From contig CP172536.1 in the NCBI GenBank assembly GCA_044598425.1, positions 930,001-994,000 on the forward strand: a stretch of 64,000 bases of DNA. The letters run 5' to 3'. Each line of letters opens with the position of its first letter. The stretch's first letter is position 1. The notes beneath the pieces were generated by a model that was given only the letters and a program-made list of their open reading frames with translations, did not search any database and was not told where the DNA came from. The position numbers were made by a program, and so were the translations under genes. This document shows positions 1 to 8,541 of the stretch, piece after piece. The DNA comes from JAEVLT01 sp044598425. GTDB lineage: Bacteria > Bacillota > Bacilli > Bacillales > Cytobacillaceae.

Positions 1-175
1 ATAGTCTAAAAAGCAGGAGAATGATTCTTAGTTTCCAATTGTACTAGGATGGCGTAGGTGACCGAAGAAACAGTAGGTTTGTTATGTGTACAAAGGTATA
101 AAAAGGTTTACCTGATTGGAAAATAAGCTAATAATAAACTTAGAAAATCCAAAGGTCTAAAGCGAGGTTTGTCAT

Positions 176-511
176 ATGAATGAACAGGACTTAATGAACC
201 GTATTCATCTTCTTGAATATCATCAGAAACTACTCGTCCAAATCGTGACGAATCCCAAACTTGACTTTTACAAGAAAGTTGTTGAAAAAGGAATTTCAGA
301 GCAGGAGGTAAAAGCGTTTTTTAAACTCTGTGACAGACTTTCTATACAGGTAGAGGAACAAAAAGCGGAGGGTTTTCTGCACTTTTATCCGCTTTTTAAT
401 GAGTTTACAGCTTCCTTGCCAGCAAATCTTCGTGCTGACGAAGCAGTCATTTCGTGTCTCAATCAAAATTTTTATACAGACCTAATGCTAGAGTTTAAAA
501 AATACATTTAA
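176..511 (+). CDS. yhaI: YhaI-like DUF1878 family protein
   Basis: 111-residue acidic, mostly helical soluble protein with no signal peptide or membrane segment. It resembles B. subtilis YhaI (DUF1878), which lies beside scoC/hpr in many Bacilli as it does here, convergent with scoC and only 3 bp from it. The ATG follows a GCGAGG-type ribosome site. No catalytic motif is visible and its function is unknown. The 175 bases upstream hold no recognisable gene end and probably contain its promoter. Family assignment rests on synteny and general resemblance. Confidence 0.8.
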   Translation: MNEQDLMNRIHLLEYHQKLLVQIVTNPKLDFYKKVVEKGISEQEVKAFFKLCDRLSIQVEEQKAEGFLHFYPLFNEFTASLPANLRADEAVISCLNQNFYTDLMLEFKKYI

Positions 512-514
512 GAA

Positions 515-1090
515 TTACACAATCTCCTGCTCTGGTTTCTCAATCTTAGGGAGTTTACCTAGTTCTTCATTGAATTCGCTTTCAATGTTATGAAATGACC
601 TTTCGAAAATTTTCATGAAATCATCCCCATAAATATTGCGGACAATTGCCATCATTTCGATAATTTCCGGAAACTTCCCGTACAGATCCCGAAGCGGCAA
701 GGCACCTGTAAAAGCTGCATTGTTGTCAGGATTATAATTTTCCATTAATTGCAGAAGAATCGATACTCCTTCATCTGTTAGCTGAATATAAGTGTTTCGC
801 TTATCATTTTCTTTTTTTGAAAACTTGAGAAGTCCGCGTTCTTCTAACTTTTTAGAAAAGTTAAAGGCGGTTGAAACATGCATAACACCGAATTTTGCAA
901 CATCCGAAATGGAGGCGCCATTTAGGTGATAGGCAATCCAAAGGATATGATGTTCATTAATGTTTAAATCAAACGGTTTAATCCACTGCTGCCAATCCTT
1001 CTCGATCGACTTCCATAAGGCTTTGCTTAATTGAGCGATCCGCTGGCTGAAAAGCATTGCTTCTTTCAATGAATAATTTTTTTGAGACAT
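515..1090 (-). CDS. scoC: Transition-state regulator ScoC (Hpr), MarR family
   Basis: MarR-family winged-helix DNA-binding protein, 191 residues from the ATG at 1090, which follows AGGTGAAATTGGGG; an in-frame GTG at 1102 is the alternative. The core (LSKALWKSIEKDWQQWIKP, NEHHILWIAYHLNGASIS, FNFSKKLEERG) is nearly identical to B. subtilis Hpr. The helix-turn-helix lies around residues 50-85, followed by a wing with NDKRNTYIQLT. Known role in the family: represses extracellular protease, peptide-permease and sporulation genes during the transition to stationary phase. The C-terminal tail is slightly shorter than in B. subtilis. Confidence 0.95.
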   Translation of the reverse strand: MSQKNYSLKEAMLFSQRIAQLSKALWKSIEKDWQQWIKPFDLNINEHHILWIAYHLNGASISDVAKFGVMHVSTAFNFSKKLEERGLLKFSKKENDKRNTYIQLTDEGVSILLQLMENYNPDNNAAFTGALPLRDLYGKFPEIIEMMAIVRNIYGDDFMKIFERSFHNIESEFNEELGKLPKIEKPEQEIV

Positions 1091-1643
1091 CCCCAATTTC
1101 ACCTACTTTTCTATTTCTCTATTAACATTATGCCAATAAAACAAAAATTAATAAAGATATAAATTTACAAAATTTTTAGAAAATGTATACTTAAAAATTT
1201 GGCTACGTTAAACTTCAGTGTTGATATCGCTAATATCTGCTCCCTTTCCGCGGATGAACGGACCGGGCCTTCTCGTTCGTACCTCTTTTGCGGGGTCTTG
1301 GCAGGCCCGCTATTTTTGCAGGACATTGAGCGAACATCCTCGAATTTACACCGCATGAAGGAAATGTGAATGATTTTCGAGGAGTCTCACGGATTTTAGC
1401 TCATTTAAAGTGGAGTAAACATCAATATTCATCTTTAACAGCGCCAAAGATTTAAAAATTGAAGATTTGTTTGAAAAATAGTTTGGAAACAGAATAGGCC
1501 AAAATGCGTTTACTATTATCATAAATATTTTACGCAAATATTTCTACCTTTTCGAAAGTTTTGGTAACAAATTTCATAAAATTTTTAATTTATTCATATG
1601 ATGGAAGTAATACATATAAATGGATTAACAACGGGATTGGAGA
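1091..1643. repeat. Gene-free stretch with a degenerate palindromic intergenic repeat
   Basis: No convincing gene lies in these 553 bases. Between about 1235 and 1345 is a GC-rich block (CCGCGGATGAACGGACCGGG to AGGCCCGC, then GCAGGACATTGAGCGAAC). It looks like a single degenerate copy of the dispersed palindromic repeat common in Bacillaceae intergenic regions, with arms GGGCCT and AGGCCC. The rest is AT-rich and presumably carries the scoC promoter. A 63-codon minus-strand frame at 1346-1537 has no ribosome site and no recognisable similarity. B. subtilis yhaH, expected nearby, is absent. Confidence 0.5.
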
Positions 1644-1844
1644 GTGAAGCAACCATTGAACGTCATTATGAGTGCATTTTTGCTGATTAGTTTTGCACTT
1701 TTTCTCGGAATGGCCCGATTTTTTATTTTGTATCGAAAACCAGGAGCCTATCCTCCAAAACACGTCATAAAGAAACAAATGGCTGCTTTAGGGGGAGGGT
1801 GTGTCCTTTTCTTTTTATTGGGTATGCTGTTTTATGTATGGTAA
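1644..1844 (+). CDS. Small two-helix membrane protein, unknown function
   Basis: 66-residue protein starting at GTG 1644 behind GGATTGGAGA. It has two hydrophobic segments (about residues 6-27 and 46-65) with a short basic loop between them (YRKPGAYPPKHVIKKQ). No domain was recognised. It sits between scoC and trpP and ends just before a hairpin (1858-1882) shared with the convergent trpP. The good ribosome site and membrane-protein composition argue that it is a real gene; function unknown. Confidence 0.6.
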   Translation: MKQPLNVIMSAFLLISFALFLGMARFFILYRKPGAYPPKHVIKKQMAALGGGCVLFFLLGMLFYVW

Positions 1845-1857
1845 TTTCTGATAAGAA

Positions 1858-1885
1858 AACAGAACCCTTAATGGGTTCTGTTATT
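1858..1885. terminator. Bidirectional terminator between the small membrane gene and trpP
   Basis: Perfect 10-bp stem AACAGAACCC / GGGTTCTGTT with loop TTAAT, followed by ATT. It lies between convergent genes and can serve both. Confidence 0.8.
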
Positions 1886-2426
1886 AGGAAACCTTTTTGT
1901 TTTGCAGTAATGTTTGTGACCCCAATTTAGTCCGTTTTACAATTGATTGAGCAATCGGATAAATAACCACCATGGCAACGCTGTTAAACGCAGCTGCAGG
2001 CAGTACAACAGCTGCAAACAATCCAACAAATGCGCTAGGCAATCCGACGATAAAATAAGCCGATGTTAAAAATGCTGCTCCTGAAATTAAAGTTCCGACA
2101 GCTGTCAAAACCCCTGCGCTTACAATCGAAGTTTGGAATTTCTTTAAGGCTAAAAATAAACCGAAAAATAAAAGTGCCGTTACAGGTTTATCAATAAGAT
2201 TTGGAATCAATCCTCCAGGGAACGTGGTTGTTAAACCGGACAAAATCCCAGTGACAATCGCTAAAAGTCCGACACTTTTAATCTCTGGAAAGAGAATAAT
2301 TCCTAAAAACATCATTGTCAGCATCATATCAGGCTTCATTCCTTGGAATATCGGCGGCATAACAATGTGTAGAACCGCTCCCATCCCTGCTAAAAGTGAA
2401 AGGACTACCAGTTTCTTTGTATTCAT
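1884..2426 (-). CDS. trpP: Tryptophan transporter TrpP
   Basis: 180-residue integral membrane protein with about five to six hydrophobic helices, starting MNTKKLVVLSLLAGMGAVLH. It resembles B. subtilis TrpP (YhaG), the putative tryptophan permease, and keeps the same neighbourhood between scoC and hit. The leader holds several (G/U)AG triplets overlapping the ribosome site, which in B. subtilis are bound by tryptophan-activated TRAP to block translation. A good sigma-A promoter lies upstream. Confidence 0.9.
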   Translation of the reverse strand: MNTKKLVVLSLLAGMGAVLHIVMPPIFQGMKPDMMLTMMFLGIILFPEIKSVGLLAIVTGILSGLTTTFPGGLIPNLIDKPVTALLFFGLFLALKKFQTSIVSAGVLTAVGTLISGAAFLTSAYFIVGLPSAFVGLFAAVVLPAAAFNSVAMVVIYPIAQSIVKRTKLGSQTLLQNKKVS

Positions 2427-2427
2427 T

Positions 2428-2455
2428 TCTCATTTCTCCTCTGCTATCTCAGCTA
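2428..2455 (-). promoter_or_regulatory. Probable TRAP-binding triplets overlapping the trpP ribosome site
   Basis: Read on the minus strand, the leader before the ATG contains UAG, GAG, UAG, GAG, GAG and GAG with spacers of 0-4 nt, overlapping the AGGAG ribosome site. TRAP binds (G/U)AG repeats, and trpP translation is TRAP-controlled in B. subtilis. Some spacers differ from the ideal 2-3 nt, so the site is probable but unproven. Confidence 0.65.
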
Positions 2456-2498
2456 TTTGATATTTCCTGCAGTGCACTCATTGCCTGCAGCGAAAACT

Positions 2499-2534
2499 TG
2501 TGGTAATTATACCACACAATATAATAGATGCGAA
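2499..2534 (-). promoter_or_regulatory. trpP promoter with overlapping dyad
   Basis: Minus-strand -35 TTCGCA (2534-2529), 17-bp spacer, -10 TATAAT (2511-2506). The -10 is embedded in an 18-bp palindrome with 7-bp arms, TGTGGTA and TACCACA (2499-2516), which could be an operator or chance. Confidence 0.65.
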
Positions 2535-2553
2535 ATGGAATTTTTTTGTTATT

Positions 2554-2973
2554 TTATAGACGTTTGCTAATGCTCTCGGCGATTTGCTGTAGCTGATCCG
2601 GGGTATAGTCAGCTTGATTATTTTTCCAAACCGCACCAAACCCGTCTCCTTTGCCATAGCGCGGAATTAAATGCAGATGGAAATGAAATACCGATTGACC
2701 GGCCTGTTCTCCGTTATTGTTAACAGCATTTAAACCAACGGGGTTGAACTCCGCTTTCAATGCATTTGCAATTGCCGGAACAGCCTCAAAAAGATTTCTG
2801 GCCATCTCAGGTGTCAGCTCAAATAAATTTTCTTTATGTATTTTTGGAATGACGAGAGTATGGCCTTTTGTTACTTGGCTGATGTCCATAAACGCTAAGA
2901 TATGCTCATTTTCATATACCTTTGCTGCAGGAATTTCGCCGTTAACAATCTTACAAAAAATACAATTGCTCAT
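2554..2973 (-). CDS. hit: HIT-family nucleotide-binding protein Hit
   Basis: 139-residue HIT (histidine triad) protein, probably a nucleotide hydrolase or transferase. The triad HFHLHLIPR (His at about 97, 99 and 101) is intact, as is the N-terminal zinc-type CIFC. The chosen ATG (2973) follows AAAGGATGG and matches B. subtilis Hit; an ATG 18 bases upstream has no ribosome site. It is divergent from ecsA, across a repeat-containing stretch. Confidence 0.93.
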   Translation of the reverse strand: MSNCIFCKIVNGEIPAAKVYENEHILAFMDISQVTKGHTLVIPKIHKENLFELTPEMARNLFEAVPAIANALKAEFNPVGLNAVNNNGEQAGQSVFHFHLHLIPRYGKGDGFGAVWKNNQADYTPDQLQQIAESISKRL

Positions 2974-2991
2974 CGTTTCCCATCCTTTCAT

Positions 2992-3574
2992 TGGATCATT
3001 CTGCTTGATGGTATTTTATCACAATCCGTTATTTAAAAAAAGGAAAGGCAGGATCCGCGTGGAATCCTGCCCTTTTGAAGGGGAAATGCTTCTAGTTATT
3101 ACGTTCTTTGCAGGTCTCTTTCTTTGATAAACACCTCATTTAACATGGTAGTGTTTTCGGTAAAGAGCGATCATTGTTCAAACTGACCATCCCCTATCTT
3201 CTTAATCGTTTTGTTAAACGTAAAAAGCGGTTGATGGATCTTTGATAGACACCTCATTTCAAGTAATGAAGCCGTTTATTCTCACAATAAACAGTCCGGT
3301 GTTATCTGAACATCGAATGGTTTTTGCCGCTATGTGTGCAAAACAACCATCCCCTTAAGATAGAAACGTCTAAAAGCTAACGAATTGAATGATCCTTGTC
3401 TGCCACAGACACCTCATTTCAATTGTTGATGATTTTCATCATCACTTTGTTTCCCCTTCGAGGATTATGATGCCCGGTTCTAAAAAGAATATTCTCCTTT
3501 TGATAGTAAAATTTCATTTTCTCTCCGGCAATTGGTAAAATAAGAACGAATCAAGCTTTGGAAGGACGTTGAAG
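2992..3574. repeat. Gene-free hit-ecsA stretch with a three-copy repeat
   Basis: On the plus strand the motif ACACCTCATTT occurs at 3131, 3249 and 3409, each preceded by a GATAGA-like flank. Each is followed 41-98 bases later by a C-rich motif (ACCATCCCCT at 3187 and 3347, TTTCCCCTT near 3450). Small hairpins (GTTTATT/AATAAAC; GATGAT/ATCATC) fall between the motifs in two units. On the minus strand a possible promoter (TTGCCG, 17 bp, TACTAT; about 3531-3503) precedes the repeats and a T-rich terminator follows at about 3040-3076. A minus-strand RNA of about 450 nt is therefore possible. No protein gene was recognised. Confidence 0.6.
3035..3078 (-). terminator. Intrinsic terminator upstream of hit
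   Basis: Stem GGCAGGAT(T)CC / GGATCCTGCC with loop ACGC. On the minus strand it is followed by TTTCCTTTTTTT; on the plus strand only by CTTTTG. It would end a minus-strand transcript from the repeat region before hit. Confidence 0.75.
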
Positions 3575-4315
3575 ATGCCTTTATTATCGATTGAGAATTT
3601 AACAGGTGGCTACACTAGAAACCCCGTTTTAAAAGATGTTTCGTTTGAAATCATTGAGAAGGAAATCGTGGGATTAATCGGTTTAAACGGTGCGGGCAAA
3701 AGCACGACGATTAAGCATATAATTGGCTTGATGGAACCGCATCGCGGAACAATTAAGTTGAATGGAAAAACCTTCCAGGATGATAAAGAAGGTTACCGAA
3801 AATTATTTACATACATACCTGAAACACCTGTCCTCTATGATGAACTCACACTGGAAGAGCACCTTAAGCTGACAGCAATGGCCTATGGCTTGGATGAAAC
3901 CAGCTTTTGTGAAAGAATAGCTCCACTATTGGCAGAATTCCGGATGGAAAAACGCCTTAGCTGGTTTCCAGCCCATTTTTCAAAAGGAATGAAGCAGAAG
4001 GTAATGATTATGTGCGCTTTTCTTGTTCAGCCTGCTCTTTATATCATTGATGAACCATTTGTCGGTTTGGACCCGCTCGGGATTCAATCCCTGCTCAATT
4101 TAATGAAAAAAATGAAACAAAATGGTGCTGGCATTTTAATGTCCACCCATATTCTTGCCACCGCTGAAAAATATTGCGATCGTTTCATCATTTTACATGA
4201 GGGAAAAATAAGAGCGAAGGGAACGCTCGATGAACTGAGAGAGCAGTTTTCGATGCCAGATGCGTCCTTGGATGATTTATATATTCAGCTTACGAAGGAA
4301 GAAAATTATGTTTAA
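3575..4315 (+). CDS. ecsA: ABC transporter ATP-binding protein EcsA
   Basis: 246-residue ATPase of the Ecs exporter-type ABC complex, which in B. subtilis affects protein secretion, competence and intramembrane proteolysis by RasP. Walker A GLNGAGKST at about residues 36-44, signature region HFSKGMKQKVMI, Walker B LYIIDEP and switch STHIL are all present. ATG 3575 sits 8 bases from GGAAGGA; an in-frame TTG at 3569 is too close to it. It overlaps ecsB by 8 bp, indicating coupled translation. Confidence 0.96.
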   Translation: MPLLSIENLTGGYTRNPVLKDVSFEIIEKEIVGLIGLNGAGKSTTIKHIIGLMEPHRGTIKLNGKTFQDDKEGYRKLFTYIPETPVLYDELTLEEHLKLTAMAYGLDETSFCERIAPLLAEFRMEKRLSWFPAHFSKGMKQKVMIMCAFLVQPALYIIDEPFVGLDPLGIQSLLNLMKKMKQNGAGILMSTHILATAEKYCDRFIILHEGKIRAKGTLDELREQFSMPDASLDDLYIQLTKEENYV

Positions 4316-5525
4316 TGAGAAAAAGCTGTGGATGGAGCGGGCCGGCCGCCGTACGAGAGATCTTGGCAGGTATCTCCGCTATATTTTCAATGGCCATTTA
4401 GTTGTTGTTTTGCTATTTTTGATTGGGTCAGCCGGTTATTTTTATCAGAATTGGATTAAAGGGCTCGAAGCGGGTTTTCCGGTTGAATGGATTATGGCAG
4501 CGATCATTGGGCTGTTTTTAACCTACAGTCCAGTTTACAATTTTCTGCTTGAGGCGGATCAGGTGTTTTTGCTGCCGCTTGAAACAAAAATGAAGCAGTA
4601 TTTTTACCGTTCCGGGCTGGTCAGCCTTGGTTTTCAAGGGTATATTTTACTGCTTGTTTTTGCCTTATTGATGCCGATGTATGCTCACGTAAACAATAAT
4701 GGTTTTCGCATGTTTTTGCCTTTCTTGATTGTTCTGATAGTCATAAAGGCATGGAATTTAGCGGTGAGCTGGAGGATTCACTATGATCTTGATTCCGCTG
4801 CTCAGTATTGGGATCGAGCTCTCCGTTTTCTGATCAATGGCATTTTCTCCTATTTGTTGTTTAAACAGGCCAATTTGCTCTTTCTCATCACCTTAGCGGT
4901 AATCATGTTTTTTTATGACCGATTTCTCAAAGTACGAATGCTGAAAAAAGGGGTGAAATGGGATGCGTTGATCCGCCAGGAAGAAAAACGGATGAATTCG
5001 TTTTACCGGCTGGCGAATTTATTTACCGATGTGCCGATTCTGAAAGATACAGTAAAAAGAAGAAAGTGGCTGGATTTTTTACTCAAGTGGATTCCTTTTA
5101 CCCAGCAGCAAACCTATTTATTTTTATTCACCAGAACTTTTTTGCGCTCTGGTGATTATCTTGGCCTTTTTCTCAGACTGACTGTGATCGGCAGCATTGC
5201 TCTTTATTTCTTATCGTTTGGGCTCGTTCAAATTTTGTTTGCGCTATTATTTATATACATAACTGGTTTTCAGTTGCTACCGTTATGGATGCATCATCAA
5301 AACAAGCTGTGGGTTGACTTGTATCCGGTACAGGCACATTCCAAAACCAAAGCTTTTACTTTCTTATTATTCTTTATTTTAGCAAGTCAAGCGGTGTTGT
5401 TTGCGGTCTTTATTCGTTTGAAAGGGGACTGGCTTGCAGCTGGGATTGAGTTGCTGGTGGGAATAGGGTTTTGTTGGTTTTTCGTCTTTGTATATAGCAA
5501 GGGGAGGCTTATAAAACAGGGCTAG
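4308..5525 (+). CDS. ecsB: ABC transporter permease EcsB
   Basis: 405-residue polytopic membrane protein, about the length of B. subtilis EcsB (408). It begins with a basic stretch (MFNEKKLWMERAGRRTRDL), then has roughly eight to ten hydrophobic segments. It forms the membrane partner of EcsA. The start ATG 4308 overlaps the end of ecsA (ATGTTTAA), which fixes the start despite the longer open frame. Confidence 0.94.
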   Translation: MFNEKKLWMERAGRRTRDLGRYLRYIFNGHLVVVLLFLIGSAGYFYQNWIKGLEAGFPVEWIMAAIIGLFLTYSPVYNFLLEADQVFLLPLETKMKQYFYRSGLVSLGFQGYILLLVFALLMPMYAHVNNNGFRMFLPFLIVLIVIKAWNLAVSWRIHYDLDSAAQYWDRALRFLINGIFSYLLFKQANLLFLITLAVIMFFYDRFLKVRMLKKGVKWDALIRQEEKRMNSFYRLANLFTDVPILKDTVKRRKWLDFLLKWIPFTQQQTYLFLFTRTFLRSGDYLGLFLRLTVIGSIALYFLSFGLVQILFALLFIYITGFQLLPLWMHHQNKLWVDLYPVQAHSKTKAFTFLLFFILASQAVLFAVFIRLKGDWLAAGIELLVGIGFCWFFVFVYSKGRLIKQG

Positions 5526-5568
5526 CCTGTCTGTTGGTTCTGGCTTTTTTTAAAGGGGTGGGAAAAAG

Positions 5569-6294
5569 GTGCAGGATTACGAATTAATGGTCTTTGAAGA
5601 GGTGGAAGCGTGGAAGCGAAGAATTACAAAGCGCTCAGGCATCTTCAAGCGCATGTCCAAAAATGCACAGCAAAAAGTGAATGAGTGGATTCCCGATAAG
5701 GTTCATGCAGCTATTACAGCGAGTATTAAGGGAATGGTGAAAGCCACCTTATTTGGCTCGCAAATGACAACAAACAATGGATCACGTGCCATGACACTTG
5801 CCGCACGGGATGGAGCAGCAAGAAGAAAAATAGCCGCTTACCAAAAAACTGCAGCAATTGAAGGTGCGGGTACGGGGGCGGGAGGAATCTTACTTGGACT
5901 TGCTGATTTTCCGCTGCTGCTTTCAATTAAAATGAAACTTCTCTTTGAAATTGCTTCCATCTATGGCTTTGACACAAACGATTATGCAGAAAGATTATTT
6001 ATTCTTCACGTCTTTCAGCTCGCTTTTTCAAGTGATGAAGCCCGGAGCCGGACACTTGCGGTGATCGAAAACTGGCGAGAAAAAAGAAATGTGTTAAGAG
6101 ATATGGATTGGCGCCAATTTCAGCAGGAATACAGGGATTATATTGACCTGGCTAAATTGCTGCAAATTGTTCCGGGAATCGGGGCGGTTATTGGCGCATA
6201 TGCCAATTATCAATTGCTGAAACAACTTGGCGAAACAGCAATGAATGCGTATCGAATGAGGATCATTGGAACCCCGCCGCCTGAAGTTTTTTGA
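5569..6294 (+). CDS. ecsC: EcsC family protein
   Basis: 241-residue EcsC-domain protein, third gene of the ecs operon. GTG 5569 follows a GGGGTGGG-type site. A glycine-rich hydrophobic stretch (AAIEGAGTGAGGILLGLADFPLLLSIKMKLLFEIA) suggests membrane association. Its function is not established and in B. subtilis it is dispensable for Ecs activity. The 43-bp gap after ecsB shows no clear terminator, consistent with co-transcription. Confidence 0.9.
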   Translation: MQDYELMVFEEVEAWKRRITKRSGIFKRMSKNAQQKVNEWIPDKVHAAITASIKGMVKATLFGSQMTTNNGSRAMTLAARDGAARRKIAAYQKTAAIEGAGTGAGGILLGLADFPLLLSIKMKLLFEIASIYGFDTNDYAERLFILHVFQLAFSSDEARSRTLAVIENWREKRNVLRDMDWRQFQQEYRDYIDLAKLLQIVPGIGAVIGAYANYQLLKQLGETAMNAYRMRIIGTPPPEVF

Positions 6295-6444
6295 CCAAGA
6301 CCCGCAAAGAATCGTTTTTGACGTTTCGTCATGGATACGGTGGAATCCTGTCCAATAGGCAAGAAAGGGATTTCGAATCAGCTTGGTAAAGGGATAAATC
6401 ATGACGTCAATTAATTCCTGTGGCTGTCAGTGTTTTGCTCATAG

Positions 6445-6503
6445 CGACAAGTTTATTTGCGAACTCAAGCGATTTATTTGCGAAAACAAGCAATTTTGCG
6501 AAA
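6445..6503 (+). repeat. Three short imperfect tandem repeats
   Basis: Units GACAAGTTTATTTGCGAAC, TCAAGCGATTTATTTGCGAA and CAAGCAATTTTGCGAAA follow one another between ecsC and hmoB. The surrounding 6295-6530 bases hold no recognisable gene. Confidence 0.6.
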
Positions 6504-6530
6504 CTCTCCCATTTTATAAAAAGCTAGCCT

Positions 6531-7025
6531 CTATTCCGTTATGCTGTATGTTTTTACATATGGGGCGCTTGCGAACGTGTTTTGTTTCGGATCGGCTTCA
6601 TAATTCAGATTCAAGCCTGCCTGGAAGGAAGACGATGCTTTCCAGCTTTGAAAGGAATGTTCATTTTCCCATACGGTTAAAATAACGTACGTTTGGGAAG
6701 ACATCGGCCGCAGCACTCTGATCGCAACAAATCCTATTTCATCTTTAATTGGTTTGATCTTGTCTTTAAACTGATACTCGAAGAGCGGCCGCCCTTCGTC
6801 TGTTACAGGAATATTGAGCAGTGCCGCAAATCCTATATTTCCGATCGTTCCCGAAGAATCAAGAACCGTATACTTGCGAGGTTCTTTAAAGACGGATTCC
6901 CCATCTGTTTCATGAAGCAGCAGGGCACTATCCTCATTTACCATTTTTACAATCTTTTCATCAGAATGGCTTTCAGCGACTTTTGTGAGATATTCCAGTG
7001 TCCCTGCCGTTAAGTAGATATACAA
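6531..7025 (-). CDS. hmoB: Heme-degrading monooxygenase HmoB (YhgC)
   Basis: 164-residue protein with a C-terminal antibiotic-biosynthesis-monooxygenase (ABM) domain (about residues 65-150: FVAIRVLRPMSSQTYVILTVWENEHSFQSWKAS). Length and layout match B. subtilis HmoB (166 residues), which cleaves heme and releases iron. The position between ecsC and the heme biosynthesis genes is the same as in B. subtilis. The start follows AGGAGCT. No clear Fur box was found in the 290-bp divergent gap to hemE. Confidence 0.85.
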   Translation of the reverse strand: MYIYLTAGTLEYLTKVAESHSDEKIVKMVNEDSALLLHETDGESVFKEPRKYTVLDSSGTIGNIGFAALLNIPVTDEGRPLFEYQFKDKIKPIKDEIGFVAIRVLRPMSSQTYVILTVWENEHSFQSWKASSSFQAGLNLNYEADPKQNTFASAPYVKTYSITE

Positions 7026-7318
7026 ATCATTCAGCTCCTAATCTTTAATTTAAATTTTAGGTTTCCTTTTATTTTTCCTACCAATGCATGAAAAATTCTA
7101 AACGAAAAAACGACTATTTTTTGACACTTATTCGCATTCACTATACATAAAAGCAGAAAATCGCTATATTGAAGACATTGACACTTCTATTTGACCTGAC
7201 ATTTTACTACTGCTATTTTAATCCACTTTCAGTATAATCCCCTATTATTGAAGTTTCACTTTATAAAAAGTTATATTAAAATGTTAAGGATACATGTCTT
7301 GAAAGGTGGATTTTTTAG

Positions 7319-8365
7319 ATGACAAAAGCGATCAACGAAACATTTTTAAAAGCAGCAAGAGGTGAAGCAACGGACTATGTGCCGGTATGGTATATGCGTC
7401 AGGCGGGACGCTCACAACCAGAATATAGAAAAATTAAAGAAAAATATTCTTTGTTCGAAATAACCCACCAGCCGGAACTTTGCGCTTATGTCACACGCCT
7501 GCCGGTTGAACAATATAACAATGATGCAGCCATCCTTTACAAAGACATCATGACACCACTGCCGGCGATTGGCGTGGATGTGGAAATAAAAGGAGGCGTT
7601 GGTCCGGTTATAGCCAATCCGATTCGTTCGCTTTCAGATGTTGAGAAGCTAGGGGAAATTAATCCTGTAGAAGATATCCCTTATGTTTTGGATACGATCA
7701 AGCTCTTAACGGAAGAGCAGCTGTCTGTTCCGTTGATCGGCTTTTCCGGCGCTCCTTTTACTCTGGCAAGTTACATGATTGAAGGTGGGCCTTCAAGGAA
7801 TTACATTAAAACAAAGTCGTTTATGTATACGGATCCAAAAGCGTGGTTTGCCTTAATGGATAAATTAGCGGACATGATCATTACATACGTAAAAGCACAG
7901 CTGAATGCCGGAGCGAAAGCCATTCAAATTTTTGATTCGTGGGTGGGAGCCCTAAATGTGGAAGATTATCGGATTTTTATTAAACCAGTGATGGGTAAAA
8001 TTTTTAGTGCACTTAAAGAAGAAAAGGCTCCATTGATTATGTTTGGTGTTGGTGCAAGTCATTTGGCGCTTGATTGGAATGATCTTCCCCTTGATGTAAT
8101 TGGGTTGGATTGGCGCCTGCCGATTCAACAAGCGAGGGAAATGGGCATTAAAAAAGCGATCCAAGGAAACCTTGATCCCTCCGTGCTTATGGCACCTTGG
8201 AATGTGATCGAAGAAAAGGCCAAAGCGATTCTTAATCAGGGAATGGCGCAGGATGGTTTTATTTTTAATCTCGGACATGGAGTTTTTCCACAAGTTGATC
8301 CCGAAGTGTTAAAAAAGTTAACAGCATTTGTTCACGACTATTCTGCCGAAAAACGGAGTCGTTAA
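7319..8365 (+). CDS. hemE: Uroporphyrinogen decarboxylase HemE
   Basis: 348-residue enzyme converting uroporphyrinogen III to coproporphyrinogen III in the cytosol. The signature WYMRQAGRS near residue 25 is intact, as are IGFSGAPFTLASYMIEG and the C-terminal NLGHGVFPQVDPE. ATG 7319 follows AAAGGTGG. First gene of hemEHY; hemH follows after 176 bases containing a hairpin. Possible sigma-A elements lie near 7230-7290 but none is compelling. Confidence 0.97.
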   Translation: MTKAINETFLKAARGEATDYVPVWYMRQAGRSQPEYRKIKEKYSLFEITHQPELCAYVTRLPVEQYNNDAAILYKDIMTPLPAIGVDVEIKGGVGPVIANPIRSLSDVEKLGEINPVEDIPYVLDTIKLLTEEQLSVPLIGFSGAPFTLASYMIEGGPSRNYIKTKSFMYTDPKAWFALMDKLADMIITYVKAQLNAGAKAIQIFDSWVGALNVEDYRIFIKPVMGKIFSALKEEKAPLIMFGVGASHLALDWNDLPLDVIGLDWRLPIQQAREMGIKKAIQGNLDPSVLMAPWNVIEEKAKAILNQGMAQDGFIFNLGHGVFPQVDPEVLKKLTAFVHDYSAEKRSR

Positions 8366-8448
8366 ACATCTATTTCCCTTTCATAAAGTGTTAAGATTAG
8401 TAAATGCGCTGATTTTTTGGCACAATATGGTGAGAGATTAATTAAGGT

Positions 8449-8482
8449 GAGGGGGACTTTGCCAAAAGTTCCCCTTTCAATA
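8449..8482 (+). other. Stable hairpin between hemE and hemH
   Basis: Ten-base-pair stem GGGGGACTTT / AAAGTTCCCC (one G-U pair) with a short loop, followed only by TTTC. It may attenuate transcription or mark an RNA end rather than be a full terminator. Confidence 0.45.
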
Positions 8483-8541
8483 GTTGTCTTATTGGATTAG
8501 ATGATTAACTTCGGAAAGAAACGATGCAATGGGGTGCGGAA

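Noticed and set aside
1346..1537. 63-codon minus-strand frame upstream of scoC
   Set aside because: No ribosome site, biased AT-driven composition and no recognisable similarity.
3124..3420. Minus-strand short frames all starting MRCL at each repeat unit
   Set aside because: The shared start comes from the repeated AUGAGGUGUCU itself; none has a ribosome site in front and the rest of each frame differs.
4260..4307. Longer N terminus for EcsB
   Set aside because: It lies inside ecsA, has no ribosome site and does not resemble the EcsB start.
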